Below are positions 36,590 through 44,576 of a stretch of DNA of 64,000 nt, in pieces. The position numbers and the translations under genes were made by a program. The notes beneath the pieces are model-generated. The model was given only the letters and a program-made list of their open reading frames with translations. It searched no databases and was not told the origin of the DNA. The first letter of the stretch is position 1. Each line of letters opens with the position of its first letter. Source of the DNA: Candidatus Poribacteria bacterium (GTDB taxonomy: Bacteria; Poribacteria; WGA-4E; WGA-3G); contig JAJDWA010000038.1 in assembly GCA_022825825.1 (NCBI GenBank), positions 1 through 64,000 on the forward strand, given 5' to 3'.

Positions 36590-37708
36590 ATGAAAAACAT
36601 AAAATTACTCAGCACGTTTATCTGTTTTCTGATTCTCGCTTCAAGTCACCTGATGGCCGACCAAGATGATCTTATCACTGCTGATATAAGACCGCCTCGT
36701 TACAAGAACTTTGTAAAACCTAAATATCCAAAGGAAGCGAAGACGGCAGAAAAAGAGGGAAAAGTTACTTTACAGGCAACCATTGATGTGAAAGGTATAC
36801 CGCAGGACGTTGTTGCACTCACAAATCTCGGTTATGGGTTAGAGGAGGCAGCAATTGAAGCATTTAAGAAAGCAACTTTTGATCCAGCTATAAAAGCTGG
36901 AAAACCTGTGAGTATTAAGGTTAGGGTAAACTTTGATTTTAAGCTGGAAGATTCTGATTCTGAGATGGTATTTATCCCAGCAGGCGAGTTTCAGATGGGA
37001 AGCAGTGGCGGTAATCTTGACGAAAAACCGGCGCATCCTGTTTACCTGGATGCTTTTTATATGGACAAATACGAAGTAACAAATGCACAATATAAGAAAT
37101 TTGTTGATGCTAACCCTGCGTGGCGAAAAGACCAGATTCCGCGCATATATCACGATGGTTATTACTTAGCAAATTGGAACGGCAACGATTTTCCACCTGG
37201 GAAGGAAAACTACCCTGTCGTTTATGTGAGTTGGTATGCAGCGATGGCTTACGCACAGTGGGCAGAGAAGCGACTGCCAACAGAGGCTGAATGGGAAAAG
37301 GCAGCTCGCGGTGGGTTGATAGATAAGATGTACGCATGGGGAGATTCTATTGATGCGACCAAAGCAAACTACTACAACGCAACTGACAAGGAACGGACAC
37401 CTGTAGGAACTTACCCAGCAAACGGATTTGGCTTATATGACATGACAGGAAACGTGCGGGAGTGGTGCCTTGATGGGTATGAAGCAAACTTTTATCTCAA
37501 TTCTCCAGGCGAAAATCCTATTGCGGGCCCAAACAGTATTGATGAAGTCATTAAAGATTTTATCAATCAAAAGAATAATCGCGTGTTACGGGGCGGTTCA
37601 TGGCTCAGTAGTCCGCAAAGTTCGCGGGTTGCAAACCGTAACTCGCGAGCACCTACGGATACAAATCCTAATGAGGGGTTTCGCTGTGTGCAGTCGGTGA
37701 AGCCGTAA
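36590..37708 (+). CDS. TonB C-terminal domain fused to FGE-like (pseudo-)domain
   Basis: The protein has 372 residues from ATG 36590 (AGAGG just upstream). A signal peptide (about 1-23) is followed by a TonB-C-like domain (about 35-120: PKYPKEAKTAEKEGKVTLQA, then AAIEAFKKATFDPAIKAGK). A formylglycine-generating-enzyme-like domain comes next (about 125-372: MVFIPAGEFQMGS, KRLPTEAEWEKAARGG, FGLYDMTGNVREW, RVLRGGSW, GFRCV). In catalytic FGE two cysteines lie in and just after the RGGS segment; here they read WLSSPQSS, so copper-cysteine chemistry is not expected. It more likely binds a ligand or acts as a surface enzyme of the wider DUF323/EgtB-like group. It may sit in the periplasm as an energy-transducing or scaffolding protein. 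Confidence 0.85.
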   Translation: MKNIKLLSTFICFLILASSHLMADQDDLITADIRPPRYKNFVKPKYPKEAKTAEKEGKVTLQATIDVKGIPQDVVALTNLGYGLEEAAIEAFKKATFDPAIKAGKPVSIKVRVNFDFKLEDSDSEMVFIPAGEFQMGSSGGNLDEKPAHPVYLDAFYMDKYEVTNAQYKKFVDANPAWRKDQIPRIYHDGYYLANWNGNDFPPGKENYPVVYVSWYAAMAYAQWAEKRLPTEAEWEKAARGGLIDKMYAWGDSIDATKANYYNATDKERTPVGTYPANGFGLYDMTGNVREWCLDGYEANFYLNSPGENPIAGPNSIDEVIKDFINQKNNRVLRGGSWLSSPQSSRVANRNSRAPTDTNPNEGFRCVQSVKP

Positions 37709-37784
37709 TAGTGTAATACCAAATTTAATACCTTTGCCAATTATCTGTGTTACAGACATTCCAATATATCGGGGTTTTGTCCGC

Positions 37785-39317
37785 CTACGAACGGAGCAGC
37801 GTCATCTGCGTATCTGTAAAATGCCGTTCCATCTTTCGCATCGGTTCAAGCCACTGCTGTGGTAAACGGATAAGACTCCGCAAACTACTCGGATTTTCAA
37901 AATAGGTATCGTCTATCTGCCAAAACTGCAACCGCGGAAATGTCTCGTTGTTATGAGAAAACGTTCCCATGTCCGCCGCCTCTTGACGCATGCCCGCACT
38001 CACAGGCTCAATCGTAATAAACACACCGATCGCATCGTGCTTGTCCATCACACGACAGAATGCCCGCACCTGCGAAATTGTCGGTTTGCCACTTTTCACT
38101 TCCGCCAAGATACGCGTGTTAGTCGTCTCACCCGCCTCGGGGTCCCACAACGTGATATGCCCAACCTCTGCCTCACCATCCTTACCGCCATCGCCAACAG
38201 ATTTTGTTGGCTGCAGACCGAGCCGAGTAACTGCCCAGTTAGAAAAGTCGTGATATTTGCGTTCATCGCGAACGAGCATGTGCACCTCCTGCATGTTTGT
38301 CGGATAGCCGTGAATTTCGTAGTCTTTCGACGGTTCCAACCCGTGTCTGTCATAGAGGCGGCGCCGCATCGGATCAAGCGAGAGGATTGTCAAGTCAATA
38401 CCGATCCAGAACCGATTGAGCGTATGTGCTGCGTCTATAGTTGTGCCGCAGCCCGCAAACGGGTCCATCACAAGATCACCTTCATTACTGGAGGCTTGTA
38501 TCATACGTTCATAGAGGGCGCGCGGTTTTTGTGTTGGGTAGCCGAGACGTTCTTTTGCAGTAGAACCCAAATAAGGAATTTGCCAAACATCATTGAGTTT
38601 AACACCCTTGTTTTCATCTTCAAGATACACTTTGTATCTTTTACCTTTAACTGTATGCCATCTCCATCTTCTGCCTTCTTCGTCTACATGTGAATAATCT
38701 TTTTTAATCCAATCCCCATAAGGCTCAAATTGAACGTTAAATTTGAATTTATCTGATTTTGTATATCGTAAAATAGTATCGTGCATTCGCTGGAAATCCT
38801 TATTTCCAGCAGTCCAACGGCGATAGTGCCAGACTATCTCATTTCGAAAATTCGCGTTTTTCTTTCGGTTGGTCTGGTCCCAAATAGCATCCATCACACC
38901 TTTGAGATAGTGGCTTGCAGTCGGGTCGCAGTGCAGGTAGATGCTTCCTGTGTCTTTGAGGATTCGGTGCATCTCCGCAAGGCGCGGTCCCATAAACGCG
39001 AGGTATGCACGCATGGATCCCTTGTTCCCAGATACAGCGTTTTGCAGCACAAGGTCATAACCTTTCAGGCAGGTATCCAGTGCTTTGTAAGTGTCGCTGG
39101 TGCGGGCGCGTCTCTCTATGTCGGCGCGGGCATCTTGTGCGGGGTCATCCCATGTCCATGTGTCCGTAAACGCTTTGGATTGTGCCAGCGAGTCGGTGAG
39201 GAATGCGTTGTAGTCGCGTCCGCTGTTGAAGGGCGGGTCGGTGCAGATTAGGTCAACGCGTTGGCCGTCCATTTCTCGCATGACTTCAAGGTTGTCGCCG
39301 AAGTATAGGGTGTTCAT
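37785..39317 (-). CDS. DNA adenine methyltransferase fused to PD-(D/E)XK-like domain
   Basis: The 510-residue protein has the beta-class order: catalytic DPPF at 27-30, a target-recognition segment at about 150-265, then the SAM site DPFAGCGTT at 285-293. DPPF favours N6-adenine methylation. Residues about 370-440 resemble Mrr-type nuclease cores: GDGGKDGEAEVG (Asp380), then LAEVKSGK (Glu406, Lys408), then an IGVFITI strand. Methylation and cleavage may therefore sit on one chain, as in Type IIG-like enzymes, but with the nuclease at the C-terminus. No specificity subunit or separate endonuclease is adjacent. The 77-bp gap to the convergent gene at 36590 has no clear terminator. The next gene on the other side is a divergent PIN-like protein. 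Confidence 0.85.
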   Translation of the reverse strand: MNTLYFGDNLEVMREMDGQRVDLICTDPPFNSGRDYNAFLTDSLAQSKAFTDTWTWDDPAQDARADIERRARTSDTYKALDTCLKGYDLVLQNAVSGNKGSMRAYLAFMGPRLAEMHRILKDTGSIYLHCDPTASHYLKGVMDAIWDQTNRKKNANFRNEIVWHYRRWTAGNKDFQRMHDTILRYTKSDKFKFNVQFEPYGDWIKKDYSHVDEEGRRWRWHTVKGKRYKVYLEDENKGVKLNDVWQIPYLGSTAKERLGYPTQKPRALYERMIQASSNEGDLVMDPFAGCGTTIDAAHTLNRFWIGIDLTILSLDPMRRRLYDRHGLEPSKDYEIHGYPTNMQEVHMLVRDERKYHDFSNWAVTRLGLQPTKSVGDGGKDGEAEVGHITLWDPEAGETTNTRILAEVKSGKPTISQVRAFCRVMDKHDAIGVFITIEPVSAGMRQEAADMGTFSHNNETFPRLQFWQIDDTYFENPSSLRSLIRLPQQWLEPMRKMERHFTDTQMTLLRS

Positions 39318-39330
39318 AATAGTTGTCTGA

Positions 39331-39402
39331 ATCGCTGATTTTCGCGGATTACACCGATTACGCGGATTTTTAGTTTATAGTCGCGCAATTTATTGCGCCT
39401 CT
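39331..39402. repeat. Paired palindromic repeats left of PIN-like gene
   Basis: Unit A (39331-39371) is built from tandem 'cgcggatt / acaccgattacgcgg' steps. Unit B (39379-39402) is a hairpin, tcgcgcaatttattgcgc with flanks. Both recur, each inverted, at 40479-40590. Confidence 0.75.
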
Positions 39403-39580
39403 AATATTTGTTGGATTTTACTATCATTTTAACCATGATGTAATTAAAAAAATACCATACAACTCCCAAAATGTCAATTCTTTTTTCAAACATACTCTTA
39501 TAAGAGGGTTTTGTGATCACGATTTTTTCTGTAGGATCAACCTCCCGGTTCGACACGTTCATTGCTTTTTTAACTTATAC

Positions 39581-39609
39581 TTGAAAATTGTATTTCACTA
39601 TGCTATAAT
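39581..39609 (+). promoter_or_regulatory. Sigma-70 promoter of PIN-like gene
   Basis: TTGAAA at 39581-39586, a 17-bp spacer, and a consensus TATAAT at 39604-39609. The -10 box is embedded in a perfect palindrome (39601-39615). Confidence 0.8.
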
Positions 39610-39615
39610 ATAGCA
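39601..39615. promoter_or_regulatory. Palindromic operator candidate over the -10 box
   Basis: TGCTATA-A-TATAGCA is a perfect 15-bp inverted repeat that covers the -10 box. A dimeric repressor bound here would block RNA polymerase. Which protein binds is unknown. Confidence 0.5.
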
Positions 39616-39670
39616 GTGTATATTACATGACAAAAGTTAACAAATAATTGTTAGAAGAAGGGAGTATATT

Positions 39671-40423
39671 ATGAAGATAACTTTTGATTCAAACACGTGG
39701 GAAAAGGTAATTACTGAAGATAATCAAGATTTTTTGACAATAAAAGACAAGATTCGCGCTGGCGAAATTCACGCATATATCTGTGAAATAGCTTTGACTT
39801 TAGAAGCGATTGGAAAGATACTGAGATCCGACCACTTTGAAGACTACCTTCCCTTATTTGAAGTTAATCACTTACCAGCTAAAAATGGGGAATTCAGTAT
39901 GCAGATATGTATAGGACCAAACCCTGAACTTCACCCAGGAATCCATCCGAAGCAGTTGACTAAACTTTTGGAAGCGAGAGAACTTGGATTTCGGGTACTC
40001 CGCATGACAAATATCGGAACAGTTCGCACGCAAGAAATTCCAGATGACATGTATGTGGAGTACGATGATCTTGATGAATTCTGGAATTACGCTGAACCAC
40101 TGGAAAGTTGTAGTAATTACATAACAAGAATAGGTTGTGGACAAGCCGCACATAATTGGTTTAAAGAAGAATATAATTTATACAGTCCGGGTGGTCCATC
40201 GATTCCAAGCGAACTTAGAAAAAAATTTGCCGAAGCCATTGCAGAATGGGCTGATGGCGATTCACTTTCTGCACACTATGCAGCAGGTAACGATTTCTTT
40301 TGTACGGATGACAACGCTCGAAATGCAGGCACAAAATCTATATTTCATAGCAACAATAGAAATCTGCTGGAAGCAAAGTTTAATATTAAAATAATTTCAA
40401 GTTGCGAGGCTGCACAACTCTAA
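39671..40423 (+). CDS. PIN-like domain protein
   Basis: The 250-residue protein starts KITFDSNTWEKVI, with the first acidic residue (Asp6) of a PIN-type nuclease. IHAYICEIALTLEAIGK near 35-50 supplies the second acidic position. A C-terminal GNDFFCTDDNARNAGTK, followed by an HSNNRNLLEAKFNIKIISS strand, supplies the remaining acidic cluster and final strand. The insert between is longer than in the usual 130-residue VapC toxins. If active it would be a metal-dependent ribonuclease. GGGAG precedes ATG 39671. A strong promoter with a palindrome over its -10 suggests tight control. No VapB-like antitoxin is next to it; the convergent gene at 40712 is the nearest candidate partner. Flanking repeats suggest a mobile or variable locus. 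Confidence 0.7.
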   Translation: MKITFDSNTWEKVITEDNQDFLTIKDKIRAGEIHAYICEIALTLEAIGKILRSDHFEDYLPLFEVNHLPAKNGEFSMQICIGPNPELHPGIHPKQLTKLLEARELGFRVLRMTNIGTVRTQEIPDDMYVEYDDLDEFWNYAEPLESCSNYITRIGCGQAAHNWFKEEYNLYSPGGPSIPSELRKKFAEAIAEWADGDSLSAHYAAGNDFFCTDDNARNAGTKSIFHSNNRNLLEAKFNIKIISSCEAAQL

Positions 40424-40478
40424 ATTTTAACGCACTAAAATGCAGGACGTAGGTTGGATAGAGTTTGCGAAACTCAAC

Positions 40479-40590
40479 AAAAATCCGCGTAATCCGGGGA
40501 ATGCCAACAAGCATTCATACCGTTGATTTGGTGTAATCCGCGCAAATCCGTGATTCTGATAATGTAAGAGGCGCAATGAATTGCGCGACT
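40479..40590. repeat. Paired palindromic repeats right of PIN-like gene
   Basis: Unit A (inverted, 40479-40560) is split by the 34-bp nested element at 40496-40529; unit B (40567-40590) is agaggcgcaatgaattgcgc plus flank. They match 39331-39402 unit by unit. Confidence 0.75.
40496..40529 (+). repeat. 34-bp nested hairpin element, copy 3
   Basis: ggggaatgccaacaagcatt followed by cataccgttgattt. It has lost one base in the loop compared with copies 1 and 2. As in copy 1 it is followed by ggt, and removing it restores a continuous unit-A repeat. Confidence 0.75.
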
Positions 40591-40711
40591 ACAAACGCCG
40601 ACAACCTAAAAATCCTATTCAAACAAATCACACCGCTGGCAGAACATATCTTCTCCCGCCCGCGATGTGATTTAAAGTATATCACAAATTTGGTAAAAGG
40701 TCGAATGTTTT

Positions 40712-41098
40712 CTAAAACGGGGATGTGTCGCTTTCAAGATCAAGACATTCACCAGGTATTGGGAGCATGTCCTCAGAAATTTGATTTGATTGCGTCCAAT
40801 CTATCTGGTGTGAAGCATGTTTGTCATAGGGCACCCGGACTTGAATTGCATAGCGATTTTCAGGGTGAGCGAATGCATCGTGGAGATCAATTTTGCCGGA
40901 TCGGATAAGGTTAAGCCGTTCAGTAGAAACTGCAACACAGAGCCAAGTTAAAAACTGGGCATCTTCAGCCGCAGCCACAACGAGGTAATAATGGCCTGAA
41001 GCATTCTTGCAAGAGTATAATATAGGTTGATCGTAGTAGGCATAGATTTCTACAATCTCAAGTTTGCCTAACTCTGGAATATTGAGTACATCAAGCAT
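40712..41098 (-). CDS. Small conserved protein, DUF6575-like
   Basis: The 128-residue protein has LNIPELGKLEIVEIYAYYDQ and an ILYSCKNASGHYYLVVAA strand, then FLTWLCVAVSTERLNLIRSG and DLHDAF. From memory this resembles the DUF6575 family of uncharacterised bacterial proteins, but I could not search it. It is cytoplasmic, with no catalytic signature. AAGG lies upstream of ATG 41098. It converges with the PIN-like gene across about 290 bp of repeats. It may be an accessory gene of that locus. Confidence 0.65.
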   Translation of the reverse strand: MLDVLNIPELGKLEIVEIYAYYDQPILYSCKNASGHYYLVVAAAEDAQFLTWLCVAVSTERLNLIRSGKIDLHDAFAHPENRYAIQVRVPYDKHASHQIDWTQSNQISEDMLPIPGECLDLESDTSPF

Positions 41099-41140
41099 TA
41101 TTTAGCCTTATGGATTTTCAATAAATAAAGATTTGACATA

Positions 41141-41200
41141 AAAAAAGGTGCGGTGAATCAACGCCAAGGACACTTTTGGTATTTGACGGGAAACCGCACC
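41141..41200 (-). terminator. Terminator after aldehyde dehydrogenase
   Basis: On the minus strand GGTGCGGT (41200-41193) pairs with ACCGCACC (41154-41147) across a 38-nt loop and is followed by TTTTTT. The arm at 41193-41204 belongs to the ggtaggtgcggtttc repeat family, so the repeat appears to serve as terminator. Confidence 0.6.
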
Positions 41201-41219
41201 TACCAGGGAATGATCACAC

Positions 41220-42638
41220 TTAACCATCCAAATGGAAGATAGCCATTTTCAACTCGGTCATCTCTTCAATAGCGTATTTTGGACCCTCTTTGCCCATACC
41301 GCTCTCTTTAACACCGCCGTACGGCATCAAATCCGCACGCCACTGCGTACCCCAGTTCACCATTAGGTTACCAGATTCAACCTCACGGACAAACCGCATT
41401 GCCCAATCAACGTTCTGTGTGAAAATCGCGGCACTCAATCCGTAGTTCGTATCGTTCGCGAGGGTGATTGCTTCGTCAATATCGTTGACACGCGTCACAC
41501 CGACAGCTGGTCCGAACACCTCATCACAAGATATTTTCATCTCAGGTTTCACGTTAGCAAGGATAGCGGGCGTAACAAACTGATCCTGCTTTTCGCCACC
41601 TGTGAGAAGTTCAGCACCATCTGACACAGCCTCCTTAATCCATTCGGTAACACGGGTAGCATCCCCTTCTCTAATCATCGGTCCCATCCGCACCCCAGAT
41701 TCCAGCGGATTGCCGATACCGATTTGAGAGACTTCGGCTTGAAACGCATCTAAAAAATCACCGTAGATTTTCTCATGCGCGATGACGCGCTGCGTTGAGA
41801 TACACACCTGTCCCGCATTAGAATAACCAGATGCAGCTGCCGCACGTGCCACCTTTTCTGGATCCGCGTCAGGCATAACGATGAGTGGTGAATTTGAGCC
41901 GAGTTCCATCGTAACACGTTTCAATCCTGCGACTTTACAGATATGTTCACCGACATCACGGCTACCAGTAAAGGTAATCTTGCGGACACGCCGATCCGCG
42001 CAAAGGGTATCCCCGATTTCACCACCGGGACCTGTAACGCATTGAATCGCTTCAGGTGGCGTGCCTGCTTCCAGAAAGAGTTCTACCAATTTCAAAGCAG
42101 AGAGCGGTGTATCTGTTGCGGGTTTGATGATAATTGCGTTTCCGCCAGCAATGGCAGGACCTGCTTTATGGCAAACAAGGTGTAATGGAAAGTTGAAAGG
42201 ACTAATACCAACAACAATACCACACGGCACACGCACCGTAAAACCGAGTCTGTTTTTTACTCCGGGCGCGCCTTCGAGTGGGATTGTCTCACCTGTTAAT
42301 CGTTTCGCTTCCTCCGCAGAGAGTGCAATAATTTCGGAAGCGCGGGTTGCTTCAACGGTTGCTTCAGCTAATATCTTTCCCTCTTCACGGGTGATAACCT
42401 CGGCAAGTTCTTCTGCTTTTTCGACCATCAAATCCGCAACTTTCCGCAGGATTTCATAACGTTCATAACCTGTCAACCCCGCCATGATTTTTGCACCGCG
42501 TTCTGCAGTTTGGATAGCGGTTTCAACGTCGTTTGCGTCCCCTTTCGGCACGGTGTCAACAACCGAACCGTCAAAGGGACTAAGGACATCAATTTTGTTA
42601 GATTTGTCAACCCATTCTCCACCAACATGCATTTGCAT
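41220..42638 (-). CDS. Aldehyde dehydrogenase family protein
   Basis: The protein has 472 residues from ATG 42638 (GGAG 10 nt upstream; MHVGGEWVDKS is the usual family start). It has an FNFPLHLVCHKAGPAIAGGN cofactor-side segment, FTGSRDVGE, the catalytic Glu in MELGSNSP, the catalytic Cys in NAGQVCIS, and the EVFGPAVGV and MPYGGVKESGMG motifs. It oxidises an aldehyde with NAD(P)+. The set of motifs is closest to the glyceraldehyde-3-phosphate/lactaldehyde dehydrogenase-like branch, but the substrate is open. It lies 51 bp after the LamG gene on the same strand, with a terminator behind it. Confidence 0.92.
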   Translation of the reverse strand: MQMHVGGEWVDKSNKIDVLSPFDGSVVDTVPKGDANDVETAIQTAERGAKIMAGLTGYERYEILRKVADLMVEKAEELAEVITREEGKILAEATVEATRASEIIALSAEEAKRLTGETIPLEGAPGVKNRLGFTVRVPCGIVVGISPFNFPLHLVCHKAGPAIAGGNAIIIKPATDTPLSALKLVELFLEAGTPPEAIQCVTGPGGEIGDTLCADRRVRKITFTGSRDVGEHICKVAGLKRVTMELGSNSPLIVMPDADPEKVARAAAASGYSNAGQVCISTQRVIAHEKIYGDFLDAFQAEVSQIGIGNPLESGVRMGPMIREGDATRVTEWIKEAVSDGAELLTGGEKQDQFVTPAILANVKPEMKISCDEVFGPAVGVTRVNDIDEAITLANDTNYGLSAAIFTQNVDWAMRFVREVESGNLMVNWGTQWRADLMPYGGVKESGMGKEGPKYAIEEMTELKMAIFHLDG

Positions 42639-42689
42639 AGTGTGTATTCTCCATTTCTGTTTTGGCACGTAATGTGCCTGCTAATAATT

Positions 42690-43460
42690 TTACTTTGTGG
42701 ATTTCAGTAAACCCCAAGTAGTCGTTGCTTTTCCAGCTGCCTCAACAGGGGCAAAATCCGTTAACCCGTTATCCATGACATCGTTAACTTGTGCTTCAGT
42801 AAGTGCTTTGGTGAAAAAACCGACTTCATCAAAGAGCCCTGTTGCAGCAACGTTGCCAGGGCGCGCACCTATCCAAATAGGGGATTTACTGGTGTCAAGT
42901 GTTCCACCACTCGCCTTTTCACCTTCCAGTTTGCCATCAATGAACATCTGAACCTTGCTACCATCATAAACTTTTGCGATATGATGCCACTCGCCATCCG
43001 CAACGATAGTTTTACCATCAATACGTCCGACTTGCCCCTTGACGTGCCACATAAATACCGGGAAGTCATCTTGGTGAATCCATATATCAAGATGCCGGAC
43101 AAGATTTTGTTCTGGCCAGGCTTCTCCATTCCGCCAGACAACGTACTGCCATGAGGCAGCATTCAACTTAACCCAAGCAACAAAAGTATAGGGGTCAGAG
43201 TTGAAAACGTCATCATGGGCAACACGGACGTAGCTATCGCCTTTGCCAGGGAATTCCAATGCGCCGCCGAATTTGCCGTTGTCCACCCATTTCAAGGAAC
43301 CTTTGATGTCGCCATCATGTCCGCCAACGACATCCTTAACTACTTTTCCACCGTTTTCATTGAATAACCATGCACTTGCTAAGCCGAGTTTCGCTGCATG
43401 CGCAGCAAACACTGTTCCGATAATAAATAGTGTCAAACACAAAATAGCCGTTTTCATCAT
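42690..43460 (-). CDS. Secreted LamG-domain protein
   Basis: The protein has 256 residues from the tandem ATG at 43460 (AGGAG 5 nt upstream). A signal peptide (about 1-22, ending FAAHA) is followed by one LamG/concanavalin-like jelly roll (about 30-230: ALEFPGKGDSYVRV, FVAWVKLNAASWQ, HHIAKVYDGSKVQMFIDGKL, LFDEVGFFTKALTEAQV). It ends GKATTTWGLLKSTK, a short tail also found on the YWTD propellers at 46823 and 47802 and on the fragment at 62393. It probably binds carbohydrate outside the cell. It lies between an enolase-type enzyme and aldehyde dehydrogenase, all on the same strand with 31-51-bp gaps. Confidence 0.88.
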   Translation of the reverse strand: MMKTAILCLTLFIIGTVFAAHAAKLGLASAWLFNENGGKVVKDVVGGHDGDIKGSLKWVDNGKFGGALEFPGKGDSYVRVAHDDVFNSDPYTFVAWVKLNAASWQYVVWRNGEAWPEQNLVRHLDIWIHQDDFPVFMWHVKGQVGRIDGKTIVADGEWHHIAKVYDGSKVQMFIDGKLEGEKASGGTLDTSKSPIWIGARPGNVAATGLFDEVGFFTKALTEAQVNDVMDNGLTDFAPVEAAGKATTTWGLLKSTK

Positions 43461-43491
43461 GTTTTCTCCTTTGAGGGTTGCTAAAACGGTT

Positions 43492-44496
43492 TTAGACGCG
43501 GCAATTGTCAAGCGCGTCTTCATCTAATTCAACACCTAATCCAGGTTTGTCCGGTATAGTTACATATCCATCAACAAGTGGAATAGTTGAAGGTGTAACA
43601 ATGTCAAAGGCACGCAGCGCATTTAACGTAATCGATGGCATAGTTGCATTCCGCATCACTGCAGCAAGGTGCATAACGTAAGTTGTTGTGATGCCGAGAC
43701 CAACAATCTGTATCCACACAGGGAGATGCGCCGAGTCTGAGATAATTGCCTCACGTTTCGCGTTAGCAGCACGCGAGTCCGGGTAAGCAATAATAAATGA
43801 ATCGTTCATTTTTGCTCGAATTGCTTCAACGGGATCAGGATTTCCGAAGTGAATCGTTATCGGCATATCTGTGTGCCGTTTGATTTCTTGGTATCCTGCG
43901 ATATCCGACTGTGGAATAGGTGTTTCAAACGATTCTATATTATAATCTTTGAGGTGCCGGACGACTTCAAGCGTGTGTTCTGGCGTTTCAAAAGAATCGT
44001 TGGCATCTACGCGGAGTTGAAAATCATCTGGTACTACCTCTGTGATTGCCTCTACCTGTTCACGTACTTCAAACCACGGACGCGCCTTGATTTTATGAAG
44101 CCGATAACCGAGCGAGTACGCATGTTTTGCCTCCGCAGCCCATTCCTCCGGCGTCATATCAATAGACCAATATCCGAACGATGTTTTATCGTTAACCTTT
44201 TCACCTAAAAGTTGATGCACTGGTACACCGAGCGACTTGCCTATAATATCGTAAAAGGCCTGCTGTAGCGGTGTCGGTGCCCAACCACTCATAAATTCAA
44301 ACGGATTCCTACCGATATATCGCTGAATTGCTTCCTCTGATTGAAACGATCCATCGCCGATACCTATAATTCCAGCATCCGTATGCACCTTGTAAACATG
44401 GTCAATCTGGTAAAGATTACGGCGCGTCATCAGTTCATAAATACCATCATGATAAGGCACTCTAACCTTGATGACCTCAATTTGGGTAATTTTCAT
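43492..44496 (-). CDS. Enolase-superfamily (MR/MLE) protein, divergent
   Basis: The 334-residue protein begins MKITQIEVIKVRVPYHDG and has the capping domain. HKIKARPW supplies the Lys-x-Lys pair, RVDANDSF the first metal Asp, and ESFETPIP the second acidic ligand. Where other members have the third acid at the end of the next strand this one reads ITIHFGNPD, so the metal site may differ or be lost. The reaction cannot be assigned. GGGAGG precedes ATG 44496. It starts an apparent operon with the LamG and aldehyde dehydrogenase genes. Confidence 0.85.
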   Translation of the reverse strand: MKITQIEVIKVRVPYHDGIYELMTRRNLYQIDHVYKVHTDAGIIGIGDGSFQSEEAIQRYIGRNPFEFMSGWAPTPLQQAFYDIIGKSLGVPVHQLLGEKVNDKTSFGYWSIDMTPEEWAAEAKHAYSLGYRLHKIKARPWFEVREQVEAITEVVPDDFQLRVDANDSFETPEHTLEVVRHLKDYNIESFETPIPQSDIAGYQEIKRHTDMPITIHFGNPDPVEAIRAKMNDSFIIAYPDSRAANAKREAIISDSAHLPVWIQIVGLGITTTYVMHLAAVMRNATMPSITLNALRAFDIVTPSTIPLVDGYVTIPDKPGLGVELDEDALDNCRV

Positions 44497-44576
44497 GATT
44501 CCGCCTCCCTTAACTGAATAACAGTTTTCTGTCTACTGCTTTTGGATATAGAACGTTGTTTAACATTTTCAGATTG

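Larger units (their letters stand above)
39318..39670. other. Divergent intergenic with repeats and PIN-gene promoter
   Basis: It contains two adjacent palindromic repeats (39331-39371 and 39379-39402) and the promoter of the PIN-like gene. The same two repeat families recur on the far side of that gene. No additional ORF is seen. Confidence 0.65.

Noticed and set aside
39331-40590. Composite transposon around the PIN-like gene
   Set aside because: The flanking units are inverted one by one rather than as a block, with no transposase or target duplication, so only repeat association is claimed.
40576-40908. 110-codon plus-strand ORF near the DUF6575-like gene
   Set aside because: It starts in a palindromic repeat and overlaps the better-supported minus-strand gene at 40712.
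42660-42676. Sigma-54-like sequence TTGGCACG-TAAT-GTGCC on the plus strand
   Set aside because: It is a GGCAC/GTGCC palindrome behind the LamG gene and points into antisense; both flanking genes are on the minus strand, and the -12 box reads GTGC rather than TTGC.
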